A DNA stretch of 64,000 nucleotides from Marinobacter shengliensis (GTDB lineage Bacteria; Pseudomonadota; Gammaproteobacteria; Pseudomonadales; Oleiphilaceae). The DNA is taken from assembly GCF_003007715.1 (NCBI RefSeq), contig NZ_PXNO01000019.1, forward strand, positions 310,001 to 374,000. The letters run 5' to 3'. Shown one piece after another: positions 21,235 through 29,212 of this stretch; position 1 is the stretch's first letter, and every line of letters starts with the position of its first letter. The notes beneath the pieces were generated by a model. It did no database searches, was not told the DNA's origin, and worked only from the letters and a program-made list of their open reading frames with translations. Position numbers and translations under genes: made by a program.

Positions 21235-22683
21235 TCAGAAACCTCTGGGCACCGTCTGCGCTTCCACAAACTCAAACAGGCCTTCCAGACCACCTTCACG
21301 GCCAATACCGGAGGCTTTCATACCACCAAAAGGCGCTTCCGGCGTGGGGCCGGTTCCAGTGTTCCAGCCAACGTGGCCAAAGCGCAGGCCAGCGGCGACC
21401 CGCTGGGCACGCTCGGCATCGGCGGTGAACACGTAGGACGCCAGGCCGAACTCGGTGTCATTACCGGCATCGATGACTTCTTCCTCAGTACGGAACAGCG
21501 CCATGGGCACCAATGGGCCGAAGGTTTCTTCCTGATAACAACACATGTCCCGATTGACGCCCATGACCACGGTGGGCGGGAAAAACAGACCCTTGCCCAA
21601 CTCCGCCGGCTGCTTGCCGGCCACCAGCTTGCCGCCTTTCTCTAGGGCATCTTCAAGGTGGCGTTTGACCTTGTCGAAACCGGCCTGGTTAACCAGCGGG
21701 CCAATGTCGACCCCGTCTTTCATGCCATCGCCAACGGTCATCTTGTTAACCCGCTCAGCCAGCTTCTGGCCAAAAGCTTCCGCGACCTTTTCATGCACGA
21801 AAATCCGGTTGGCGCACACGCAGGTCTGGCCGCCACCACGGAATTTGTTGGCGATCAGGTTGTCAGCAGCGGCGTCCAGGTCGGCGTCGTCAAAGACGAT
21901 AAACGGTGCATTACCGCCCAGCTCCAGCGCCAGTTTTTTCACCTGCTCCGCCGTATCGAGAATCAACCGGCGCCCCACTTCGGTGGAACCGGTAAAGCTG
22001 AGCATCGGCACATCTTTGTGCTCGCACAGCACCTTGCCGATCATGCTGGCCTTGCCCATAACCAGATTGACCATGCCATCCGGCAACCCGAGCTTGTCCA
22101 TCACGCTGAAGAAGGCCACCATCGTCAGCGGTGTTTCACTGGCCGGCTTGATCACAGACGGGCAGCCGGCCGCCAGGGCAGCCGAGAGCTTTTTGGCAAT
22201 CATGCCAATGGGAAAATTCCAGGGTACGATCAGGCCGGTCACGCCAACGGGCCGGTAATGCACGGTCCAGGTGCAATCCTTGGGCTTCTCCGGGATGGTA
22301 TGGGCATCCAGGGCATTGACGTGTTTGGCACAGTAATCGAAGAAACCCGCAGCGTAGTCCACCTCGCCCTGGGCTTCCTTCAACGGCTTGCCGTGCTCCA
22401 TGCACAGGATTCGGCCAATTTCCTCGCGATGTTCTTTCAAACCATCGCGAATGTCTTCCAGCCACTTGCGCCGGGTCTCGATGGGCCAGGGGTTGGTGAG
22501 CCGGAGCGCAGACTTGCCTGCCTCGACGGCATCCAGCACATCCTGCTCTGACATGGACGGCACTTTGGCAACCACTTCGCCGGTGGCTGGATTGAACACA
22601 TCAAAGGTGTTGCCGCCAGCACTGTCGGTCCAGCGCCCACCGATGTAGCCTGTCAGGTTTTTCAGCAGTGGTGACTCGATCAT
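21235..22683 (-). CDS. gabD: NAD(P)-dependent succinate-semialdehyde dehydrogenase
   Basis: The product is 482 residues, an aldehyde dehydrogenase of the GabD type. Visible landmarks are PWNFPIGMIAKKLSAALAAG near residue 152, the general-base glutamate in LELGGNAPF near 252, the catalytic cysteine in RGGGQTCVCANR near 285 and PFGGMKASGIGREGG near the end. It oxidises succinate semialdehyde to succinate, the last step of GABA and putrescine breakdown. GAGGAG precedes the ATG. It is divergent from an acetylpolyamine-amidohydrolase-like gene, which would supply the same pathway. Glutarate semialdehyde is an alternative substrate. Confidence 0.9.
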   Translation of the reverse strand: MIESPLLKNLTGYIGGRWTDSAGGNTFDVFNPATGEVVAKVPSMSEQDVLDAVEAGKSALRLTNPWPIETRRKWLEDIRDGLKEHREEIGRILCMEHGKPLKEAQGEVDYAAGFFDYCAKHVNALDAHTIPEKPKDCTWTVHYRPVGVTGLIVPWNFPIGMIAKKLSAALAAGCPSVIKPASETPLTMVAFFSVMDKLGLPDGMVNLVMGKASMIGKVLCEHKDVPMLSFTGSTEVGRRLILDTAEQVKKLALELGGNAPFIVFDDADLDAAADNLIANKFRGGGQTCVCANRIFVHEKVAEAFGQKLAERVNKMTVGDGMKDGVDIGPLVNQAGFDKVKRHLEDALEKGGKLVAGKQPAELGKGLFFPPTVVMGVNRDMCCYQEETFGPLVPMALFRTEEEVIDAGNDTEFGLASYVFTADAERAQRVAAGLRFGHVGWNTGTGPTPEAPFGGMKASGIGREGGLEGLFEFVEAQTVPRGF

Positions 22684-22878
22684 TTCGGCTCCTCTTCAAT
22701 AACCTGGGTGCGCCCGGGTGCGACGGGGCGCGGGTGTATTGGAACGTCTTTCATAGTGGATGCTGATCGCCGGCCTGTAAAGGCAGCGTGTAAAAAACGC
22801 GGCCGGCGATTCGTTGACCCCTCAGTGTCACTGCCTATACTCGGAAGAGTATTTCCAGACTCCCGAGGAGGCGGTTCA

Positions 22879-23892
22879 ATGAAGGCATTTTTTCATCCGG
22901 CGCAGGATCTGCATATTCCCAAAACGTATTTCACCCGTGGCCAGATGCGTCAGCCTCAGGAGGTTCCCGACCGCACCAGCCAGATGCTGGAAGGCTTGAA
23001 GGCGATGGGGATTCCGGTTCTTCAGCCGGCCGATCAGGGCGCGGCGCCCATTTCGAAGGTGCACGACCTGGGTTATCTTCGTTTCCTGGAGTCTGCCCAT
23101 CGTCGATGGATGGAAAACGAGGACTGGGGCGATGAGGTGATGTCCAATATCTTTGTGCGCTCGCCCAATGCCATGCGCGGCATACTGGCCGAGGCCGCCT
23201 GTTATCTGGCGGATGGCAGTTGCCCGATTGGCGAGAACACCTGGAAAGCGGCCTACTGGTCGGCCCAGACCGCCCTGGGCGCGGCGGATGCCCTGATTGC
23301 GGGGGAACGCACCTCCTATGCGGTGTGTCGCCCACCAGGCCACCATGCCCGGAAAGACGCGGCCGGGGGGTTCTGTTATCTGAACAACGCGGCGATTGCC
23401 GCTGAACACATGAAGAGCCGGTTCCCGCGCACCGTCATCCTGGATACCGATATGCACCACGGCCAGGGTATTCAGGAGATTTTCTACGACCGCAGCGACG
23501 TGCTGTACATCTCCATTCACGGCGACCCCACCAATTTCTATCCGGTGGTCAGTGGTTTCGAAGATGAACGTGGTGAAGGCGAAGGCTATGGCTACAACAT
23601 CAACCTTCCGATGCCCCATGGCTCCAGCGAAGATGACTTCTTCGGCAAGCTGGATGAAGCCCTGGCAGCCATTCGGCTTTACCAGCCCGATGCGCTGATC
23701 CTGACCCTGGGCTTTGATATCTACAAGAACGACCCGCAGGCCAAGGTCTCGGTAACATCCGAGGGCTTCTGCAGATTAAGCACCCACATCCGCCAGCTGG
23801 GCCTGCCGACGCTGGTGGTGCAGGAAGGCGGGTATGACCTGGACACCCTCAGCGAGAATGTCCAGCAGTTTTTCAAGGGGTTGGCGGGCTGA
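22879..23892 (+). CDS. Histone-deacetylase-family amidohydrolase, acetylpolyamine type
   Basis: The product is 337 residues of the arginase/deacetylase fold. The zinc and active-site residues are in VCRPPGHHARKDAAGGFCYLNN and ILDTDMHHGQGIQEIFYDR, and the segment SIHGDPTNFYP is characteristic of acetylpolyamine amidohydrolases, which release acetate from N-acetylputrescine and related amines. The ATG at 22879 has GAGGAGG upstream; a longer frame begins before it but has no such site. The divergent neighbour gabD fits a shared polyamine-to-succinate route. It ends one base before the convergent thiI stop. Confidence 0.88.
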   Translation: MKAFFHPAQDLHIPKTYFTRGQMRQPQEVPDRTSQMLEGLKAMGIPVLQPADQGAAPISKVHDLGYLRFLESAHRRWMENEDWGDEVMSNIFVRSPNAMRGILAEAACYLADGSCPIGENTWKAAYWSAQTALGAADALIAGERTSYAVCRPPGHHARKDAAGGFCYLNNAAIAAEHMKSRFPRTVILDTDMHHGQGIQEIFYDRSDVLYISIHGDPTNFYPVVSGFEDERGEGEGYGYNINLPMPHGSSEDDFFGKLDEALAAIRLYQPDALILTLGFDIYKNDPQAKVSVTSEGFCRLSTHIRQLGLPTLVVQEGGYDLDTLSENVQQFFKGLAG

Positions 23893-23893
23893 C

Positions 23894-25348
23894 TCAGGCC
23901 GCAGGCGTGTAAACCTTCACATTGCCATGTCCTTCCGCCTTCAGGTGACCGGCGTGCATCCGGCTCATGGTGCCCCGGTCGCAGTACAGCAGGTACTGGC
24001 GGTTGGCCGGCAGATCAGACATCTGCTGGTTGAGTTCGTAGAACGGAATTTTCAGGATTTCATTGTTGGTCAGTGTCAGCGGTGAACGTTCTTCCTCCGA
24101 CGGGTGCCGTACATCGATGATCACGTCTTCCACCGCAGGGGTCTGCACCAACTCCACTTCTTCCGGTGTGGTGATGGTATCCAGCAACTGGCTCACCATG
24201 GTGCCCTGCTGATTGGCAATGGCCTGCGCCAGCACCTCCGGGTTCATGTTGGCTTCTTCTTCCTCAACCCGGTGCAGCTTGGCGCGGGTAACCGGCTTGC
24301 TGGAAATAACCCCGCAGTACTCCGGCATGGTCCGGGCGAAGGGCTCGGTGCCAATTTCTTTGGCAATGCGGATGATTTCCTGCTTGTCCATGGCAATCAG
24401 CGGGCGCAACACCACTTCGTCACTGGCCCGGTCAACCACGTTCAGGTTGGTCAGGGTCTGGCTGGACACCTGGGCGACGGCATCGCCCATCACCAGGCCG
24501 GTAGCCGTATAATCCCGGGCAATTTCCGCCGCGGCTTTGAGCATCTGGCGCTTAAGTACCACACCCCAATGCCGGTGATTCACTGACTGCATGATCTCGG
24601 CCACCACACCTTCAAAGGGTACCGAAATAAACTTCACGCCATGGGAGGCCCCATACCGCTGCCAAAGGTAATGCACCACCTGGCGCACCCCCACCTCATG
24701 GGCGGTGCCGCCCAGATTGAAGAACAGGAAGTGGCTGCGGATACCTCGGCGCATCATCAGGTAGGCAGCAACAGAGGAGTCATAACCGCCAGACACCAAG
24801 GTCATCACCGTTTCCACGGTACCCAGAGGATAGCCCCCAAGGCCCTCATGGCGGCGATGGGCGATATGGAACTGTTCCTCATTGAGCTCAATCCGCACTT
24901 CCAGGTCCGGATTCTTCAGGTCAACTCCCCGGGCGTTCGAAGCCTGGAGCAATGCGGCACCCACTGAGCGTTCAAGATCAATGGACCGGAACGAATGACT
25001 GCCATGGCGCCGGGCCCGCACGGCGAAGGTTTTGCCCGCAAGGCGGTCTGCGTAGGCCTGCACCGCCTTTTCGCCGACGTCGTCCATGTCGACAAAGGGA
25101 AAGACGCCGATTTCCTGGATGGTCGAAATACCCGGTATACGGGTCAGCTCATCGATCACCGGGCCCTCCAGGCTGCGGTCATCGGGAACCTCCACATCCA
25201 CCCGGTCCCAACTGCCGTCCACCCGAATCTCAGGGTCCAGCCGGGACAGCAACTTACGAATATTCTGCCGCAACTGGCGCATTTGCTGCTGGCGAACGGG
25301 TTTACTCTTGATGGCCACTTCCGGGGCGGGACGAATAAGCAGTTTCAT
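23894..25348 (-). CDS. thiI: tRNA 4-thiouridine synthetase ThiI with rhodanese domain
   Basis: The product is 484 residues, matching the long gammaproteobacterial form. It has a ferredoxin-like and THUMP region (to about residue 165), the PP-loop SGGYDSS near residue 187, and a C-terminal rhodanese domain with the active cysteine in YCDRGTMS near residue 457. It takes persulfide sulfur from IscS to make 4-thiouridine at position 8 of tRNA, and the rhodanese domain supports thiazole synthesis for thiamine. Both functions should be retained because both motifs are intact. Confidence 0.95.
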   Translation of the reverse strand: MKLLIRPAPEVAIKSKPVRQQQMRQLRQNIRKLLSRLDPEIRVDGSWDRVDVEVPDDRSLEGPVIDELTRIPGISTIQEIGVFPFVDMDDVGEKAVQAYADRLAGKTFAVRARRHGSHSFRSIDLERSVGAALLQASNARGVDLKNPDLEVRIELNEEQFHIAHRRHEGLGGYPLGTVETVMTLVSGGYDSSVAAYLMMRRGIRSHFLFFNLGGTAHEVGVRQVVHYLWQRYGASHGVKFISVPFEGVVAEIMQSVNHRHWGVVLKRQMLKAAAEIARDYTATGLVMGDAVAQVSSQTLTNLNVVDRASDEVVLRPLIAMDKQEIIRIAKEIGTEPFARTMPEYCGVISSKPVTRAKLHRVEEEEANMNPEVLAQAIANQQGTMVSQLLDTITTPEEVELVQTPAVEDVIIDVRHPSEEERSPLTLTNNEILKIPFYELNQQMSDLPANRQYLLYCDRGTMSRMHAGHLKAEGHGNVKVYTPAA

Positions 25349-25469
25349 AAAAAAGTCTTTGATCGGAATAACGTCGGGTAGCGTAATAAGCAGAAAGGCC
25401 TTAGTGTACCCTTTTGCCAGAGTGGCTCAAAATCCGTCATTGCCGAAACCATCAGGAGCTCCATCAACG

Positions 25470-26852
25470 ATGACCGAATCCACCATGAATGCCCTGGTTT
25501 CCCCGGAGGGCAGCCTCGAAATCCTCTCCAACCACGAGGTCAATCGGCTCAAGGACAAGAGCGAGGGTGGTTTGTACCGTCTGTTCCGCCAGTGCGCCCT
25601 GGCCGTGCTCAACACCGGCGTTGAAACCGACGACTGTAAGGAATTGATGGAGGCCCATGCCGATTTCGATGTTCGCCTGGTGCCCCAGCCCCGCGGCCTG
25701 AAGCTGGAATTGATCAACGCGCCCGGCCACGCTTTCGTGGATGGCGAAATGCTGCGGGCAATCCGTGAGCACCTGTTTTCGGTGCTGCGGGACATTGTGT
25801 ACAGCCACTCCATTCCCAACACTGTCGCGGGGTTCCGCCGGGACAACCCGGAAGACATCACCAACCTGGTGTTCCATATCCTACGCAACGCCCGGGTGCT
25901 GGAGGCCGGTCGCCAGCCAGATCTGGTAGTGTGCTGGGGTGGCCACTCCATCAGCCACGATGAGTACCAGTACAGCAAAGACGTAGGCCATCAACTCGGC
26001 CTGCGCGGGCTCAGCATCTGCACCGGCTGCGGGCCGGGAGCCATGAAGGGGCCGATGAAGGGGGCCACCATCGGCCACGCCAAGCAACGGGTGAAGAACG
26101 GCCGCTACATCGGCATTACCGAACCAGGCATTATCGGTGCCGAAGCCCCAAACCCGATTGTGAATGAGCTGGTGATCATGCCAGACATTGAAAAACGCCT
26201 GGAGGCCTTTGTCCGCTGCGGCCACGGCGTGATCGTGTTCCCAGGTGGCGTAGGTACTGCGGAAGAAATTCTGTACCTGCTGGGCATCCTGCTACACCCG
26301 GACAACGCCGACCTGCCCTTCCCGGTCGTCTTCACCGGGCGCAAGGAGAATGCCGAATACTTCGAGATGATCGACAAGTTCATCCGCAATGCCCTGGGCG
26401 ACGAGGCGGCCAACAAATACGAGATCATCATTGATGACCCTGGCCGAGTGGCACAAACCATGAAGCAGGGCATGAAAGACGTGGAAACCTTCCGGCGCGC
26501 GATGCAGGATGCCTATTATTTCAACTGGATGCTGAAGATCGACCCGGTGTTCCAGTTACCGTTTGAACCGAATCACGACAACATGCGGGCACTGGAGCTG
26601 CACCGAGACCAGCCGGTGCATCTGCTGGCAGCGAATCTGCGCAAGGCCTTCAGCGGCATTGTGGCGGGGAACGTCAAAGAGAGTGGTATCCGGCAGATCC
26701 AGGAGAAGGGTCCGTTTGAGATCGCCGGTGATCCGACGCTAATCCGGCCCCTGGAGGCCATGCTGGAGCAGTTTGTGGAGCAGAACCGGATGAAACTGCC
26801 CGGCACGTCGGCCTATCGGCCCTGCTACCGGATTGTCAGTGGTGCGGCCTGA
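25470..26852 (+). CDS. ppnN: Pyrimidine/purine nucleotide 5'-monophosphate nucleosidase PpnN
   Basis: The product is 460 residues, close to E. coli PpnN (YgdH). The LOG-family motif is split as usual: CTGCGPGAMKGPMKGA near residue 188 and FPGGVGTAEEIL near 258. The enzyme cleaves nucleoside monophosphates to base and ribose 5-phosphate and is modulated by (p)ppGpp in E. coli. AGGAG lies eleven bases before the ATG at 25470; a second ATG five codons later is possible. A longer open frame upstream overlaps thiI antisense and is not used. Divergent from thiI. Confidence 0.94.
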   Translation: MTESTMNALVSPEGSLEILSNHEVNRLKDKSEGGLYRLFRQCALAVLNTGVETDDCKELMEAHADFDVRLVPQPRGLKLELINAPGHAFVDGEMLRAIREHLFSVLRDIVYSHSIPNTVAGFRRDNPEDITNLVFHILRNARVLEAGRQPDLVVCWGGHSISHDEYQYSKDVGHQLGLRGLSICTGCGPGAMKGPMKGATIGHAKQRVKNGRYIGITEPGIIGAEAPNPIVNELVIMPDIEKRLEAFVRCGHGVIVFPGGVGTAEEILYLLGILLHPDNADLPFPVVFTGRKENAEYFEMIDKFIRNALGDEAANKYEIIIDDPGRVAQTMKQGMKDVETFRRAMQDAYYFNWMLKIDPVFQLPFEPNHDNMRALELHRDQPVHLLAANLRKAFSGIVAGNVKESGIRQIQEKGPFEIAGDPTLIRPLEAMLEQFVEQNRMKLPGTSAYRPCYRIVSGAA

Positions 26853-26863
26853 GCCGCACCACT
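26838..26863 (+). terminator. Hairpin overlapping the ppnN stop codon
   Basis: AGTGGTGCGGC pairs with GCCGCACCACT over eleven bases; the four-base loop CTGA contains the ppnN stop codon. A short T-rich piece follows. It separates ppnN from the convergent cytochrome gene. Confidence 0.65.
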
Positions 26864-26879
26864 TTCAGAGCAGAAAGTC

Positions 26880-27215
26880 TTACTTGCCGCCGTCAGCCGG
26901 CAGGCTGGCGTAGTAGGCTGCCAGGTTGGCGATGTCTTCATCGCTCAGGCCAGTAGCCTGACCCTGCATCACCGGAGCCTGACCACCCTGGCGCTGGCCG
27001 TTCTTGTAAGCCTTCATGGAAGCAACCAAATACTGTTCTTTCTGACCGGCCAGGTTCGGGTACATCGGGATCTGGGAGATACCGTTTTGCCCGTGGCAGG
27101 CGGCGCAGACTGCAGCTTTGGCTTTGCCAGCAGCGGCATCGCCCGCAACAGCCGCAAACGGAGCGGCTGCGCCCAGCGCAAACAGACCAGCAACTGCGAA
27201 GTGCTTCAGATTCAT
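26880..27215 (-). CDS. Periplasmic class I cytochrome c (c5/c553 type)
   Basis: The product is 111 residues: a signal peptide ([24 protein letters not shown]), one haem-binding site CAACH near residue 39, and a C-terminal axial methionine in APVMQG. Such small monohaem proteins carry electrons in the periplasm to terminal oxidases or reductases. The ATG at 27215 has GAGAGGG upstream; an in-frame GTG three codons earlier is less likely. It stands alone; the partner oxidase is not in the window. Confidence 0.93.
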   Translation of the reverse strand: MNLKHFAVAGLFALGAAAPFAAVAGDAAAGKAKAAVCAACHGQNGISQIPMYPNLAGQKEQYLVASMKAYKNGQRQGGQAPVMQGQATGLSDEDIANLAAYYASLPADGGK

Positions 27216-27440
27216 TGTGTTCACCCTCTCATCGTTTTAACGTTCACTCACCGGCGATGATGCCGGACAGTAATTCAGGTTTCACTTATAGCACAGGCGG
27301 CCCCTGCCTCAAATGTGATAGATCAAGGACATTCGTGCGACCATGGTCCTCTTTTACTCTCGGACCGGGTAAAGGACAGTACGAACAAACCGCTAACTGC
27401 GACCTGTAACAGAACAATGTGATTGCCGGAGAGACACTTC

Positions 27441-28544
27441 ATGCCTGTAGAGGTTCAGGAACTCCCTTGCCGGGAAGGCCATATTGGCCTGCTGACACTG
27501 AATTCACCCGATACCCTTAATGCACTGACCGAAGAGATGATCATTCAGGCTCAGGAGGCCCTGGATGCCTGGGCCGAGGACGATCGGATCTGCCTGGTGG
27601 TACTACGGGGGGCTGGTGACCGCGCATTCTGCGCCGGCGGTAACATCCGTACTCTCTACGATGCCCTGAAAGGCCAAGGCGACGCCGAGGCCCCGGCCCG
27701 CTTCTTTACTCGTGAATACCGCCTGGACTTCAGCGTTCACCGTTTTCCAAAACCGGTCATCGGCCTGGCACACGGCATTGTCATGGGGGGTGGGCTGGGC
27801 CTGTTATCGGCCTGCCGCTACCGCCTGGTAACCCCGGATGTCACCCTGGCCATGCCCGAGATCAGCATCGGTCTGTTTCCGGATGTCGGTGCCAGCTGGT
27901 TCCTTAACCGCCTGCCAGGGCGCCTGGGCCTGTTCATGGGCCTGACCGGAGCGCGGCTCAACGTCAGCGACGCACTTCGGGTGGGCCTGGCCGACCTGGT
28001 TATCGAGCCTGAGCAGGCTAGCGCCCTGCTCTCTCGGCTACAGGACGAACGCTGGACCGGTGAAGCGGCGGCAGACGACAACCGTCTGTTCCGCCTGCTC
28101 AGTCAGATTGAAGCGCTGGACTATCGCAGTCTGGCGGCCGGCCACCTGGAGCAGCACGAACAGACCATTGCGCGCCTGAGTGCTGGCGATGAGCTGCCAG
28201 CCGTGGTGGACCAACTGCTGTCTGCCCGCAATGAAGACCCCTGGTGGCAAGCCTGTCAGCAAACCCTCCGGCAGGGTTCACCGGTCACTGCCTGGCTGGT
28301 TTGGCACCAACTGCAAAAAGGTCAGCAGATGTCGCTGAAGGACATCTTCCGAATGGAGCTGGCCATGGCACAGGAGTGCACGCGCCGCCCCGATCTGGTG
28401 GAAGGCATTCGCGCGCTGCTGGTCGATAAAGACCGGTCGCCGGTGTGGTCCTACCCGTCGGTAGCGGATGTGCCTGAGGACGTTATCGAGCGGCACTTTC
28501 AGCCGGTGTGGGATGATACCGACGACCCGATGGGCCTCGACTAA
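27441..28544 (+). CDS. Enoyl-CoA hydratase/isomerase family protein, 3-hydroxyisobutyryl-CoA hydrolase-like
   Basis: The product is 367 residues, the length of 3-hydroxyisobutyryl-CoA hydrolases rather than of plain enoyl-CoA hydratases (about 260). The crotonase core is clear: FCAGGNIRTLYDAL near residue 67, GIVMGGGLGLLSACRYR near 113 with the oxyanion-hole glycines, and PEISIGLFPDVGASWFLNRLP near 140, whose Glu and Asp match the hydrolase. It would act in valine breakdown. GGAGAG precedes the ATG at 27441. No other valine-pathway gene is adjacent. Confidence 0.88.
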   Translation: MPVEVQELPCREGHIGLLTLNSPDTLNALTEEMIIQAQEALDAWAEDDRICLVVLRGAGDRAFCAGGNIRTLYDALKGQGDAEAPARFFTREYRLDFSVHRFPKPVIGLAHGIVMGGGLGLLSACRYRLVTPDVTLAMPEISIGLFPDVGASWFLNRLPGRLGLFMGLTGARLNVSDALRVGLADLVIEPEQASALLSRLQDERWTGEAAADDNRLFRLLSQIEALDYRSLAAGHLEQHEQTIARLSAGDELPAVVDQLLSARNEDPWWQACQQTLRQGSPVTAWLVWHQLQKGQQMSLKDIFRMELAMAQECTRRPDLVEGIRALLVDKDRSPVWSYPSVADVPEDVIERHFQPVWDDTDDPMGLD

Positions 28545-28554
28545 CCTGGCCCGG

Positions 28555-29142
28555 CTACCGCGCAGCGCCCGCCTGGACCAGCAACATTTCCAGGTCCTGG
28601 TTGTTACTGGCCCGGGCCAGGTCCAGGGCGGTGCGACCATCGGCGCTCCGGAAGTGAACATCGGCCCCAGCCGCCAGCAGCATTTCGGCGGTCAGCAAGT
28701 CGCCGCTTTCCACCACTTTCATCAACAGGGATTGCCCGTCCTGGCTGACATTCACATTGGCTCCGGCCGCCAGCAAGGCCCTGACCACCGCCAGGTGGCC
28801 GTTTTCCGCCGCGTGAATAACGGCAGTATAACCACGGGCATCCCGGGCATTCACATCTGCACCCGCCGCCAGAAGCAGGCGCACAATCCGGCGATTACCG
28901 TTAGTTGAGGCCACCATCAGCGGGCTTTCCCCGGCATCAGCCTGAACATTCGGACTGACTCCCTGCGACAGCAGGTTGAGCACTGCCCGGTCTTCATCGG
29001 CCTTGACCGCTGCCATTAGCTGGCCCGGATCTCCGGGATTGTCGGCTGCACCTTTTCCGGCGCCCGTTGACGCGCAGCCAGACAGCAACGCTAATGTGAC
29101 GGTGACGAATAGAAGAACAACCTTGCCTGCTTCCCTGGCCAT
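28555..29142 (-). CDS. Ankyrin-repeat lipoprotein
   Basis: The product is 195 residues. Residues 1-22 form a lipoprotein signal with the lipobox LLSGC, so the mature protein is probably anchored in a membrane facing the periplasm. About four ankyrin repeats follow from residue 40, recognisable by segments such as ESPLMVASTNGNRRIVRLLLAAGAD (key parts TNGNRRIVRLLLAAGADVNA and GHLAVVRALLAAGANVN). Ankyrin repeats bind other proteins; the partner is unknown. AAGAGA lies ten bases before the ATG at 29142. The 3' end converges on the hydrolase gene with ten bases between. Confidence 0.88.
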   Translation of the reverse strand: MAREAGKVVLLFVTVTLALLSGCASTGAGKGAADNPGDPGQLMAAVKADEDRAVLNLLSQGVSPNVQADAGESPLMVASTNGNRRIVRLLLAAGADVNARDARGYTAVIHAAENGHLAVVRALLAAGANVNVSQDGQSLLMKVVESGDLLTAEMLLAAGADVHFRSADGRTALDLARASNNQDLEMLLVQAGAAR

Positions 29143-29212
29143 AATGAGCAATCTCTTGTGTGATTTTTGCAGCTATTCTGAGCAGCCGATGGCAAGAATT
29201 AAATCGAACCGT

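Noticed and set aside
27308..27330. FNR/ANR- or CRP-like site before the cytochrome c gene (GTGATAGATCAA)
   Set aside because: The half-sites GTGAT and ATCAA are two bases apart and not four, and the CRP reading lacks the second half-site.
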